From positions 54,902,439-54,966,438 of the forward strand of contig NC_134847.1 in NCBI RefSeq assembly GCF_965363235.1: 64,000 nucleotides of DNA, in the 5' to 3' direction. Position 1 is the first letter of the stretch; each line of letters starts with the position of its first letter. The DNA comes from Mytilus galloprovincialis. Its lineage: Eukaryota > Mollusca > Bivalvia > Mytilida > Mytilidae. Shown piece by piece: positions 45,301 through 52,157 of this stretch. The notes beneath the pieces were generated by a model. It was not told the origin of the DNA. It made no database searches and worked only from the letters and a program-made list of their open reading frames with translations. A program made the position numbers and the translations under genes.

Positions 45301-47671
45301 GGTCCATGCACTCGTTTTCAAATTAAATCAGTTTGAATGATAAAAATCAGTCTAAAAATGCATCTTTTCCCGATATGTCATAGTTTGACGTCGCGAAAAT
45401 AACATTTTACGTTAGCAACGTCATTACCTCCCCTGTAACTGTATCGTATGCCCTTAACATATTTCTGTTGTGAAAGGACATTTTGTAAAACCTATAAATT
45501 ATATTCTAAAATGCTTTTTTGTTTGAATGAAAACTAAAATTATTAGATTATTTTTTTGCTTTCTGAAATTCAGTTTACCGTAGTAATCTGTATGTTTGGC
45601 AACTCCAGGAACTGTGTATATATCTGTTGTCTTATGTTTTGCTGATAATTGTAAATTCAAAAATTTTATGTCTTTATTTTACCAAAATAGCTAAGGGATA
45701 GGTTTAGCAAAAATAAAAAAGGTTATTTTAAATGTTGATAGCATTGTTTTAGGCAGCATTTCTAAAAGTTGCAATAATTTATATTATGCTTTTGTCAATT
45801 GTTCAACTATTACAATAAGTGCATGCAATAATTTCTCAATATTCATTATTTTAAAATCTTGACATTCAGATTTAAAAGACATACACACATTACATTTCGT
45901 TATTTATATATTTTCAGGGATTAATGGTTTTACATGATCCTGTTGTCAGAACGATACAAAGCTGTGATTTAAAAAGTTTAGTCCAGTTCATATCAACTGT
46001 ACTGTCAGAAACTGATACAGCTTCCCAAGCTTTGCAAAATAAGGTTTGTTTTAATTGCTGTCGTTTATATGAACATGAATAAAAGATTACTATGGATTCT
46101 ATATTATTTGTGGGATATCAATTTCATGAACTTTGGGTACTGGTTAACCACAAATTTTTATGATCCACAATTTTTTTCACCTGAGACTAAGGACAGCACA
46201 CACGTAATGTGACGGAGTCGAACAACATTTCCTTAGCATGCTGGTACAGTTATGTAACAGCACAAAATAAGCATAATTTGTAAAAATCAGTTGTAAAATG
46301 GTTGACTCATCAGTTGAGCACAAAAAAGAAATAATATTAACACTCTTACACAAAGCACCAATTTGAGATTACTCACAGTAACTAAGTACTCAGAGAAGAC
46401 GTAACAAAGTTGAAAAACTTGTCTAAGCCATTTGTCATTTTTTGAACAATAAAAAGTGTTTAAACTAAAACTAATTAGTAACTGTAAGTTAGTTTAAAGC
46501 CAGTAAACTAATGAAAATCATGTATCCAAGTGTGAAATTTTGCAGTTGAGAAAAAAGAGTAGCATTTAGTGTCCTCATAACTGAAAAAAAGGGGCATTTG
46601 TATAATAATTATTGACTATTATAATGTCATAGAGAAATGTTAATTTTTTGTTAAATATTTCTATACATGGTCTTAATTTCTCAGGATAAAATTATTTTCT
46701 TTTTTCTAGTTTGGTAGTTCTGTTGTTTGTACGTTAATTCATCGTGGTGAAGTGCTGTACAAAGATACATCACCATTAGACATAGATAATCAGCTACAGA
46801 CTGAGTGGTAAGTACTAGTTTAGGAAAGCCACTGTGAATAAGTGCTGTAAAATCAGGTCTAACCTTTTGCAACATAAGGGTAGAATTTTGCCCAGATCTG
46901 AAGAGTAATTGTGAGGTATTGCAATTACTTATTTCTTGTCATATAGCTCTTTGTTTGGACACCTGGATAATATCCTGAAAAAAACAGTCTATTAAGATCA
47001 AGTGCCTAGTTTCAAAACTTTAAGCCATTGCAGAATATTGATTTGTGTAGATTTAGTGGGAAAATGCATAAAAACACTGCTTGAAAACAGTTGTAATTCT
47101 CTTTTTAATTCTTATCCAACAACTAGAACCATTGGCAGAATTATTTTTAAGGTGGTTTCTTTCAGATTTAAAAATCTCCTTTTTGAAAATCTATTGCTTA
47201 ATTTTCTCTTGCAAAATACATATTTTATTGAATCATTATATACGTATTTAAACATAATGCATAGACAACCGTGGCATAGACAACAGTGAATTGATAACTT
47301 TTCAAAGAGTTCAGAAAAGGAACTTTAGAGAACCACAAGGCTTATTTTAAAGACAATTTTATTTATGTTAAGAATTGTGGCAAAATTGAATACAATATGA
47401 ACAAATAAACAATGAAAAATGGTGGTACTATATGAAGTGTCAACAGTGGTTAATTGTATGCGGTAATGTAGTATTGTTTTCTTTTTTTAGGTGTCAGTTT
47501 GTACATGATTTGGCGAGTATCCTTGCTACAGTGCCATTAGAATCTCTGGTGAAACCTAAACTTCCACAGACAACAATATCAGGACATTTTGACCGTCTGC
47601 TTAACAAGAAGCAGATTGCCTCCCTTGAAGATAAATTGAAAGTGATAGCAGAACCTCTGACTATTTCTTGA
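12364..47671 (+). CDS. PATL1: Pat1 homologue (mRNA decapping scaffold), 20 exons, complete
   Basis: Exons: 12364-12402, 13661-13757, 15814-15941, 16292-16393, 16871-16939, 19164-19289, 20054-20296, 30313-30625, 33398-33538, 35487-35724, 36566-36667, 37517-37760, 38179-38308, 39092-39252, 40725-40792, 43607-43742, 44204-44278, 45918-46043, 46710-46807, 47491-47671. All introns are GT-AG and all phases fit, giving 938 aa (human PATL1 has 770). An in-frame TGA at 12358 supports the start. Seen: N-terminal FLNDETFGG, matching the DETF motif by which Pat1 proteins bind DDX6; a long Pro/Ser/Met-rich middle; an Arg-rich RGRGRG and RENYRD stretch; then [39 protein letters not shown] and [16 protein letters not shown], which belong to the conserved Pat1 C-terminal half that binds LSm1-7 and decapping factors. 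Known role: P-body scaffold in deadenylation-dependent decapping. Confidence 0.95.
12953..13370. mobile_element. TTAA-flanked MITE in PATL1 intron 1
   Basis: Perfect 23-bp inverted ends at 12953-12975 and 13348-13370: GGCC, nine A, then TATATGTCTG, and its complement. TTAA precedes the left end (12949-12952); TAAA follows the right end, one mismatch from TTAA. No ORF. Confidence 0.7.
13661..13757 (+). CDS. PATL1: PATL1 exon 2 with the DDX6-binding motif
   Basis: It encodes [20 protein letters not shown] then [12 protein letters not shown]. The acidic run plus N-D-E-T-F-G is the hallmark of the Pat1 N-terminus. Exon 1 (12364-12402, [13 protein letters not shown]) joins it in phase 0. Confidence 0.92.
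13944..15011. mobile_element. Tc1/mariner-type MITE carrying a nested insertion
   Basis: Inverted ends CAGTGTAACCTGCCTAATC and GATTACACAGTTTACACTG flanked by TA on both sides (13942-13943, 15012-15013). A CAGT start with a TA duplication fits Tc1/mariner/pogo-type elements. Only about 190 bp belong to this element; the rest is the inserted element at 14075-14955. Confidence 0.7.
14075..14955. mobile_element. piggyBac-type non-autonomous element
   Basis: Perfect inverted ends CCCTTTCAACGCTA and TAGCGTTGAAAGGG, each bordered by TTAA (14071-14074 and 14956-14959). The CCC..GGG termini with TTAA targets are the piggyBac signature. The left part has paired GCGGCATATGCCGC palindromes (near 14095 and 14140). 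No transposase frame was found. Confidence 0.82.
15061..15813. other. PATL1 intron 2, remainder without recognised feature
   Basis: AT-rich intron sequence. The segment at about 15270-15600 ('accataactcctgag', 'gtcaccatgctgac') looks like a worn bivalve repeat, but no boundaries can be set. Confidence 0.35.
17002..17583. mobile_element. TTAA-flanked MITE in PATL1 intron 5
   Basis: Left end TTAA-GGGGGCTTGCTGG (TTAA 16998-17001), right end CTAGCCTCC-TTAA (17584-17587). The inverted ends are short and imperfect. AT-rich interior with no ORF. Confidence 0.55.
18487..18705 (+). repeat. Short interspersed repeat R1, full-length copy
   Basis: Contains 'gatgtggtatgattgcca', 'gagacaactgtccacaagag', 'aactataggtcaccgtacgg', 'gcatagtcagctataaaagg' and 'aacaattcaaacgagaaaac'. 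An A-run (18500-18512) precedes it. Upstream in the same intron are a G12 tract near 18240 and a pyrimidine-rich stretch to 18410. Confidence 0.7.
19802..19839. repeat. Perfect 14-bp inverted repeat, R1-derived
   Basis: ATAAGATGTGGTAT (19802-19815) faces ATACCACATCTTAT (19826-19839) across a 10-bp loop. The arm equals the start of repeat R1, so this may be a head-to-head remnant. Confidence 0.7.
20424..20515 (+). repeat. 35-bp tandem repeat, about 2.5 copies
   Basis: 'aatggcatttaaaatcaa' recurs 35 bp apart (20446, 20481), directly before the MITE at 20518. Confidence 0.7.
20518..20980. mobile_element. TTAA-flanked MITE, 463 bp
   Basis: Inverted ends GGTGTAATACCACCA and TGGTGGTATTACACC with TTAA on both sides (20514-20517 and 20981-20984). 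Non-coding. Confidence 0.8.
21211..22392. mobile_element. 1.2-kb element with long inverted ends
   Basis: The left end CAGTCATGGGTACTACTTGT and the following 'acaagttattttta' recur inverted at the right end ('aaaaataacttgtacaagta' then GTACCCCTGACTG), over about 35 bp with one or two mismatches. No ORF and no clear target duplication, so the superfamily is uncertain. The ends contain the palindrome ACTTGTACAAGT. Confidence 0.65.
23540..25015 (+). CDS. LINE ORF1: RNA-binding protein with zinc knuckles and SGNH-like domain
   Basis: 491 aa. The N-terminal part (about 8-80) has a strand/helix pattern like an RRM. Three CCHC knuckles follow: C162-C165-H170-C175, C187-C190-H195-C200 and C206-C209-H214-C219. 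An acidic linker (about 225-270) leads to a domain at about 270-450 with [16 protein letters not shown] and [10 protein letters not shown], which resemble blocks I, III and V of SGNH hydrolases (esterases). The serine-containing block reads GAS rather than GDS and the D of the DxxH block is not in its usual place, so catalysis is doubtful. Presumed role: binds LINE RNA in the retrotransposition particle. Confidence 0.9.
   Translation: MSKINRQLSIHFFTKGLKGISHDDVLSEIAMVIDIEDVLSIQITEKDCIVTLKNPESKDRLAAQGIALRDRSVKFYEVESLITHVTIKDAPYELDNLYIVAQMLRFGKVVPGSLKRGVIKGTNIENGSRYIDILECDTVLPNRTSFGRFEVRLFADNNRTPCIYCHITGHPSYRCKDKPSLMNQKRCYNCCGIGHVASACTSEAYCSYCNANGHARRDCEQYKQETEKKELGSYGPEILEGRQDNTKNIHTDEDDKESIASDNTNCERETVSVLLGASNCIRLGHIDDSVVNASISGGSFDKIEQNIDLAFQKTENKDIEKVVICLGTNDISRNKSDSDQINLLVTSAVNRVKSSFPEAQIGLCNIIPRKGNGAQFQKINETTKNVNSFMKKLCVREQFVAFVDINDQFYKHGAVIRTLFDKNDSSGVHVSTEGAQRINSKLCEFLNSPNTNVVVSNTPIDRKRNRSDKTTPTSADRTSKVSRKETGIDHD
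25270..25400 (+). repeat. 72-bp duplication in the LINE ORF1-ORF2 spacer
   Basis: The units start at 25270 and 25342, each containing 'gtatctgtttatta' and 'acggtttttaaacgacgctt'. The period of 72 keeps the reading frame of a 164-codon frame (25057-25551) that overlaps the ORF2 start. Whether that frame is translated is unknown. Confidence 0.7.
25514..29377 (+). CDS. LINE ORF2: AP-endonuclease and reverse transcriptase
   Basis: 1287 aa from the first ATG. The second ATG at 25553 ([13 protein letters not shown]) fits the start of the endonuclease fold better. The APE domain shows ICLQETH, LLGDFN and SDHEIV. The RT domain shows [45 protein letters not shown] and the catalytic FADD near residues 717-720. 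The C-terminus has a CHIC..H..C zinc motif near residue 1156. These are the parts needed for target-primed reverse transcription. No interruption is seen. Confidence 0.95.
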   Translation: MTKERNKKLFDLNMSLSIASINVNGLRNNKKRDMIFNWLVLKKFDIICLQETHCSKSDIDNWGNDWKKFGGGESVWNCGTSDSRGVGFLLQKNFSENVTFINHDENGRCQMCDIKKDNAVYHIINVYTPNNGSDRKTFYENLRNLNKVYDDDSVEHYTVLLGDFNCTLDKKIDRMPSHQNNDVGTIELKNLLLRYELDDIWRSRFPDTKRYTFQRGNSKSRIDFIFCSKSLNSKIFNTRISHFPFSDHEIVTSKIKLDDIERGPGMWIMNLNTIKSEQFSNAFKIFWEGWKNSKDKYNDIQEWWDITKSKIKFLTIDVSKTLNRVYNNNHIKKLEKQLEALKLVEEKTSITNSRITEIESEIKDIYTNLTESAKIRAKIKWSEEGEKSTKYFFSLEKKNGQNKLWNRIKTKTGEYKYDIDSILKEQVNFYSTLFTAEGWDKNSGEKLCQFIENKVSSDDKEMLDSNINMEELEKVLKDLKTNKSPGEDGIISEFYILYWDILKNDFFTLLQEIFDKNVLSKSQHKGVLTLLHKGGERENIKNWRPLTLLNTDYKIIAKLLAMRLKKVLPKIIHSDQKGFVKGRNISDANRLIQDIIDYIDNEDEDGIIIFLDQQKAFDRVEWEWVDFVLEKFNFGGKFRQWIKMLLYDAITCIKTNGHVSKYFSITRSARQGCPIAPLIYILQAEPMACAIRGNKEIEGIQIPGEGGKSIETKLCMFADDTQLFNKNEKSVEKSFDVLTLYEKASGSKINFDKTKGLLIGSLKRKKLKFNKIKWITGSVKTLGVNHGYEIDNDAIWQSIIEKIKNCVHVWKSRKLSFSGKTLIVKNFILPMCSYEIEMRGILEKYSKEINNNIWNFIWDGKVNQIERQVCCLDITKGGMGMISIDLFIRSKQIKSLYRILHEPLESWNAIGKYWLRHFDNKYNDQYFLCKCSNIKGLNIKNIPLFYQKMIFTWSNFLKIGDNPKTKNEVLNMRLFGNSKISFQNKPLFFSSFLNSNMKYIKDIWNVETNKFNSCCSIFEKLVDKRNCISEFSRIKSAIPIDFLQMLEIDNEINKKPNIELKLSNEMVILDRFGKTIKPKELKLKYIRDMINKNIYPKCQLKWQEFYGHEINWKIVWGNLKKVKITNKMKEFQWKCIHNIIYTESRLKKMQLSNGKCHICQTVNNTESLQHLFFDCNTTKLIISKIKDIFTLWNIQLDDDNLKQFMLLGDSSGHSNQNLLVNLFFILTKWSLWKIRNKIKYDGIKMSSTYILNLWKSYMVTHLKSVPCYLSINTLDKEKINTLINFIL
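29930..30345 (+). repeat. Local duplication covering the acceptor and start of PATL1 exon 8
   Basis: 'cactggttcatatttggaag' (29960) parallels 'gactggttcaagtttggaag' (30204). 'atcttcagagaccaccacaa' (30120) parallels 'atcttcagcatgttcagaga' plus 'ccaccacaagtat' (30307 on). The upstream copy repeats the intron end and first codons of exon 8. Confidence 0.65.
30313..30625 (+). CDS. PATL1: PATL1 exon 8, SPL/MG/TPP repeat region
   Basis: This is the largest exon. Its product contains degenerate repeats of the form R-x-S-P-L/I-x-D-x-M-G-x-T-P-P ([43 protein letters not shown]) that continue into exon 9 ([10 protein letters not shown]). It is probably disordered. It is part of why the protein is longer than human PATL1. 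Confidence 0.9.
30650..31677. other. PATL1 intron 8, first part, no recognised feature
   Basis: AT-rich; contains short TA-rich runs near 30800. No gene or recognisable repeat was found. Confidence 0.45.
31678..32258. repeat. Bivalve repeat with GGGCCCCGC inverted ends and tandem units
   Basis: It starts GGGCCCCGCC with a hairpin (CCGCCtttaGGCGG) and ends GCGGGGCCC, an exact 9-bp inverted end. Inside are three ~160-bp units with 'tatcttgagaac', 'catgtatatgaacc', 'ggtcaaaaactttggtttca' and 'gttgacaacc..tgtcct'. No coding capacity. Confidence 0.65.
32300..33397. other. PATL1 intron 8, last part, no recognised feature
   Basis: AT-rich intron sequence up to the exon 9 acceptor at 33397, without repeats or coding signal that I can identify. 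Confidence 0.45.
33553..33625 (+). repeat. Fragment of repeat R1
   Basis: 'gagatgtggtatggttgccg' followed by a worn R1 start, just after the PATL1 exon 9 donor. Confidence 0.5.
33695..34200 (+). repeat. Bivalve repeat with three ~160-bp units
   Basis: It starts 'atatgcccgtttaagggaca' and 'ctgtctgtctgtccgtctg'. The phrase 'tgttaaaatctattgacat' and 'aagggggattttccagttt' recur at about 33815, 33975 and 34130. Confidence 0.6.
34215..34640 (+). repeat. Bivalve interspersed repeat ('gcccatttatgggc' start)
   Basis: It contains 'gatgaagttgaagtccaatc', 'ttcacggtccactgaacata' (twice, ~80 bp apart) and 'tgtacttgggacacattctt'. The same family lies inverted at 50318-50625. Confidence 0.6.
34641..35486. 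other. PATL1 intron 9, last part, no recognised feature
   Basis: AT-rich intron sequence without identifiable gene or repeat. Confidence 0.4.
36668..37516. other. PATL1 intron 11, no recognised feature
   Basis: Long AT-rich intron with no repeat family that I recognise. Intron 10 (35725-36565) is likewise plain. Confidence 0.4.
38562..38632 (+). other. Twin perfect stem-loops in PATL1 intron 13
   Basis: CCCGTC-tttt-GACGGG occurs twice, at about 38567-38582 and 38609-38624, each preceded by 'gcgga'. Direct repetition of a GC-rich hairpin in an AT-rich intron is conspicuous. It may be a repeat end or a small RNA-like structure; function unknown. Confidence 0.6.
39343..39742. mobile_element. 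TTAA-flanked MITE, 400 bp
   Basis: Inverted ends GGATGTTCTTAGGTGAGG and CCTCACCTAAGTACATCC with TTAA on each side (39339-39342, 39743-39746). No ORF. Confidence 0.8.
40155..40620 (+). repeat. Bivalve repeat with two ~180-bp units
   Basis: It starts 'tatccccgctttgaaaaaaa' and a run of 'cagtc' triplets. The phrase 'cacatttttctcaggaacta' and 'actcaacaacttcctgttta' recur about 180 bp apart. It ends near 'ttgcggcggggttatcatc'. Confidence 0.6.
41470..42046. mobile_element. Fold-back element with two sets of inverted repeats
   Basis: Outer ends AAAGGAGTATGTTCGGTAAG and its near complement (CTTACCGAACTTACTCCTTT). Inner arms at 41706-41735 and 41796-41825 (each contains ATAGAGCGCA..GTCGACAA or its complement). 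No clear target duplication, no ORF. Confidence 0.65.
42420..42535 (+). repeat. Worn copy of repeat R1
   Basis: 'agaagatgtagtatgagtac', 'gatacaactctccatcaaag' and 'ttcttcaacactgagtc' match decayed R1. It lies immediately before the hAT MITE. Confidence 0.5.
42590..43487. mobile_element. hAT-type MITE with 8-bp target duplication
   Basis: Ends CAGGGTTGGCAAA and TTTTTGCCAACCCTG, flanked by the exact duplication TATATGCT (42582-42589 and 43488-43495). An 8-bp duplication and CAGGG ends fit hAT. Subterminal arrays of ACCCGGGTTTT and TACTGGGCAAT/CCCAGTATT at both ends form extensive inverted repeats. No transposase. Confidence 0.85.
43690..43862 (+). repeat. Direct duplication of the end of PATL1 exon 16 with its donor
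   Basis: About 85 bp at 43690-43775 ('ggcaggaaactggtagctag', 'atgtatacctaacctgg', then the GTAAGT donor and intron start) is repeated at 43777-43862 with few changes. The second copy lacks an acceptor and has one A fewer before its GTAAGT. Confidence 0.8.
44018..44195 (+). repeat. ~45-bp tandem repeat, four copies
   Basis: 'aagatataaatgagaatata' and 'gaaacgggccaaag' recur four times with drift, ending next to the exon 17 acceptor (AG at 44202-44203). Confidence 0.75.
44695..44765 (+). repeat. Fragment of bivalve repeat R2
   Basis: 'ggaaatggggaatctgtcaa' and 'agagacaacaactcaaccaa' match the start of the family at 57830. Confidence 0.5.
44835..45453. mobile_element. TTAA-flanked MITE, 619 bp
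   Basis: Inverted ends GGGCATACGATACAGTT and AACTGTATCGTATGCCC, TTAA at 44831-44834 and 45454-45457. Non-coding. Confidence 0.82.
46044..46709. other. PATL1 introns 18 and 19, no recognised feature
   Basis: Introns 46044-46709 and 46808-47490 are AT-rich and show neither repeats I recognise nor coding signal. Confidence 0.4.
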
Positions 47672-50124
47672 CCTTTGACCTTCTACTTAAAGAATTCTGT
47701 GATGTCAGAATGAGGTCAAGGTGATAGTGATGAATGGGTTTTCTGTATATGTGATGTAGACTATATTGGTTTCTATAAAAAGATGTTAGTTTTCCTGTAT
47801 CATGTGTATTCAATTATTGTTTAGAAAATTCAGCAGGAATTAAGTGTTGTATTTCAGTATAAACTTATTTTATTTTCAGATTTATAACGGTTTTTATTCA
47901 CAGTTGAAGCATTAAGGGGAAATGTCACAAAGTCTGTTTTAATAGAAAGAAAATATTTAATGGTTTATATTTTTTTTTTTTAAGTTTTCCGGTGATTTGT
48001 ATCATATCAAAATAGGAGAATCATAAACAGAAAAGCATCATATTTGCAATTAAGAATTTTCTCTTTAAATTTTTTCTATAATATTTCAAATGCACCCATA
48101 TTTTGCAGTACATTTAATCACAGAGATTGTTATGCTAGAATCACTAGGTTGTAAGTATTCACAATGTAATAAGAAACATAAATTTGTAGATTGGCAGAGC
48201 TCTGTTATTGAAATTTTGCATTTACCTTGTCTGTATGTCTGTCCATTGGACCATTTGTCCGTCCCACAAATATTTCCATTATATTATATCAAGTATCAAT
48301 GAAACTTTGACTTCATATTGGATAAGCAGCTTTTCAGTGAGAAATTTTAATGCAGCATTCTTATCAAGACAATGTATACATCATTGAATGTCTGGTATTA
48401 TCATCATATAACATAAAAGTCAAATGGTCATTGGTAATTTATAAATTGACAAGAATCCAGGATTTGAAAGAAGCACCAATCATTTTCATTGCCAGATCAA
48501 TGAAGCAATTCTGTAAACTCTATTAATTTGTTTTTGGTTAATTCTAAAACTGTGTTGAAGTTTGATGGCGCCCAAGATCAATGATGCATAGTCCTACATC
48601 CTTAACACATTTTATCAAGTATCTCTAAGGGAAAAAAAATCCATATACTGCAATCTAGATGATGTGTTTTAAAGGTCTTCTAAACAATTTTTCATCAAAC
48701 TTGTTATAGGTATTTATACATGGATTATACTGGACATAAGTTTGTTGTATTAACTCAATTTATTTTCAATGTATGATTAAGTCATTGTATGATTTAGTTA
48801 AATATGAAAAAATATATATATGGCACTAACAAACACTACATGTAAATAGCAAGTTTATTTCAAATGCTCTGACTTCAAATGTTATTAAACAAAGGGTATT
48901 CACGGTTTAGTTTATATTATATAACATTTCTATGTTCAATATGAGGATCAAACCAATGTTTGCCATTTAAATATCCAATCACTATTTAAGTACATATACT
49001 AACTATAAAATATAATAGACATATATAATAGTTGAAGACAAATAGTTGTACTTTTTTTAATAAAAGAAATAAAAAAACGATTAAACATATAAATTATTTG
49101 GGGGAAAAGAGGTGTTAAAATAATGAGCAACTTCTCAATTTGTTCTGATTGGTTTATAATATCAAGAAGCTGGCACCTTATAATTTTTTAGATTTTTTTT
49201 TATACTTCAGTTAGTGCTATTATATATTTTAGGTTCAAAATGATGAATGATGAATATTAACATGTATTATATTTACTAAAACAATATTTTATTACAAAGA
49301 ACAATTTATTTGCTTCTGGTTGGAATTGTAGTTGTTGTATTTTCCAATTTAAAGATGAAATTGATTTTCACAATTAAGGATAATGAATATTTAATAACTA
49401 CTTTGTATTTTGATACCATTTGAAATATAAGTTATGTTGGAGTGATCAATAACATCTCCACTTGAAATACTTCTTTAAGTTGCTCTTAGCCATGAAAATT
49501 ATTTGTAAGATTTTTTTGAAATTTTTACATCAGTACATATAACAGGAGCTAGTATAATATTTTATTCACTTAAGAAATTTCTATGGTTTGAAAAAAAGCA
49601 TATTTTCTTGAAAACTATGAACAAATATTATAATTAACATACTTTATTGTATTTTGAAAGCACCTTTTCAAAATCGTTAAGGGCAACTTTTTGTAATTTC
49701 TTTTTTTTTTTATAAAAATAATCATTTGAAAACATTTTTTCTTATAGAGATGCCATAATTGTTTTGCATGTTTTTGTTTCTCATAGATAGAGACATTGTA
49801 AGTAGATGATGATGTATATTTGGAGAGTTATATTAAGAACCAGTTCTGTGGGGCGACATTTGTTATGCCCAGGCGACATGTTGTTATGCCTTAAAACACA
49901 GACTGAAGAAGAACTAGCCATTAGGCATTTTTCTAGTGCTCTTTGTTACTTAGTAACATTACAAATAAAATTTTGCAAATCCTACTTGTTAATTCATTAC
50001 ATATTGAAAGATTTTTCTGAAAATATATTTGTAGGGCTAATTTTTTTCAGAATATATTGGTATGTTTTCTTTCATCTGCCCACAACAAATTTGCAGAAGG
50101 AAAAGTTACAGGTATATAAAAATA
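47672..50124. other. PATL1 3' UTR and intergenic DNA
   Basis: AT-rich. No AATAAA was found close behind the stop; AATAAA-like sites near 49055-49075 are candidates for the transcript end. No gene was found to 50124. Confidence 0.4.
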
Positions 50125-50335
50125 AGAAGATGGGGTATGAATGTCAATGAAACAACTCTTCACAATAGACCAAATGACACAAAATTAACAACTATAGGTC
50201 ACTGAGGTCACTGTTTGGCCTTCAATAATTTAGTAAAACCCATACTGCATAGTCAGCTTTAATAGACCCTGAAATGATAAATGTTAAACAATTCAAATGA
50301 GAAAACTAATGACCTGATCTATGTACAACAAGAAT
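50125..50335 (+). repeat. Repeat R1, worn full copy
   Basis: 'aacaactataggtcactgag', 'catactgcatagtcagcttt' and 'aacaattcaaatgagaaaac' match R1 along its length. Confidence 0.6.
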
Positions 50336-50625
50336 GTGTCCCCAGTACATGGATGCCCCATCCGCACTATCATTTTCTATGTTCAGTGGACCGTGAAAAT
50401 GGGGGGAAATCTCTAATTTGGCATTATAATTAGAAAGATCATATCATAGGGAACATGTGTACTAAGTTTCAAGTTGATTGGACTTCAACTTCATCAAAAA
50501 CTACCTGGACCAAAAAAAATTATCCTGGAAACTTTATCCTGAAGTGGGACAGACAGACGAACGGAAGGACAAATGGACGGACAAAGGGATGCAAGCTATC
50601 TGTTACGCCTATTTAAAACCAAGAA
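50318..50625 (-). repeat. Inverted copy of the repeat at 34215
   Basis: 'atgttcagtggaccgtgaaa', 'gattggacttcaacttcatc' and 'ctgaagtgggacagacag' are the complement of the 34215-34640 family. Confidence 0.6.
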
Positions 50626-50929
50626 TATTGATAGAATTGGTGTCAATGTAAATTTTCAGACAAAGTTGACTTTTGGTCATTTCCTTTCATATTTAGGTAT
50701 TTTAAACATTCCTGGCTTTCAAATGTTAATTTTTAAGCATCCTTAGATGATTCAAACCTTGTTTACAGATACTGCACATTTCAGTCTGTCATATGTCTAT
50801 TGGGCTTGAGCTATTGTTCCTGGCTCAGTAACTGCTTGAGAGAAAAAAAAATGCTTTATTTTTTGTCATGAGAAATACTAAGTAGTAGGATAACTATATT
50901 TGTTATATGGATTTCTAGCAAGGTTTACA

Positions 50930-51700
50930 TGTGTGATATGGTTAACCTGACTTCAACCTCATTTAATGAATCGACTAAGTTTTGTTCGTGAAGCCAATAT
51001 GTCAGATACTAAAAGCAATAGACCAACTATATTTGGTGTATGCAATGACTGTAATTGTACATGTGCAGCTTGTAGGTTTCATCTGATATCAACATCATTT
51101 AATGGATCATTAGAAAATATTTAGTTTTTGTGGTTAGGTCTTCTTCACGGATACTATAAGCAATAGGACCACTTAATTTGGTATGTGGAATGATTGCAAG
51201 GTAAATATGAATGTCTGGCCAGTTTCATATGACCTTAACCTGATTTTCCTGTTGCATTGTTTTGTCAGTTTAGCAGATTCTATAAGCAATAGGTTAATTA
51301 TGTTTAGTTAGATGAAATTCAATGATTTGACTGTCGGTCTGTCAGGATGCATGTGACCTTGACCTTATTTTCATGGTTCCTTGCTCAATGATAAGATTTT
51401 TGGAGTTTTATCAGTTTATCGGATGCTATACGCAATAGGTCAACCATATATGGTGTTGTATGGTTGGAATGTGTACATGTCTGTCTGGCAGGGTTGACAT
51501 TAACTTGACCTCATCTTCATGGTTCATTGGTCAATGTACTTTATTGTGATTAGGTCCGTTATTCGGATGCTATAGGTAGAATCCCAAAATTTTTGGTGTA
51601 TTGAAAGATTGTCAGATGTTTATGGTCTGTCTGGTAGGATTCATCTGACCTTGAGCTCAGTTGTATGATTTACTGCTCAACATGACATGGACACTGCAAA
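50930..51700. repeat. Degenerate array of ~150-bp units, inverted relative to 8365
   Basis: 'tgaccttgaccttattttca' plus 'tggttcattg', 'ggatgctata..caataggt' and 'catgtctgtctgg' recur about every 145-150 bp, at least four times. Confidence 0.55.
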
Positions 51701-52157
51701 GCCATGTGTCAACTCGACATTGGGTCATATTAGTATTTGATTCCTTTTTCGCTATTCAATTGTAGTTGTAATTGCCCTAATTTCACAATATCATGAAGTG
51801 ATCGCTCATTTCCTATAATCACTTTATTCGTGAGTTATCCGTACACATTTATTGTTAAATATGCAATGAAATGTTTTAATTGCTTATACAAGTATAACTT
51901 TATGTATTTGACATATAAGGTTATATGAATGTCCTTCAAATTTTAATTTGATGATTTAAATGCTATCAGAATTCGATTCACACTACAGAGAATCAATACC
52001 TCCTTAAATTTAAAATATATTAATATATATACAATGGGTATACATTGCAGTGGAGGTTATTCAAATTTTTTAAAGTTCGACATGCATTGTTTATTGTTGC
52101 TTTCTGGATGACTTGATATTCTGATATATTTTGGACTTCCTAGTTACTCTACCGAAA

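Noticed and set aside
49806-50150. 114-codon plus-strand frame in the intergenic region
   Set aside because: No homology recognised and it runs into repeat R1; no splice or promoter evidence.
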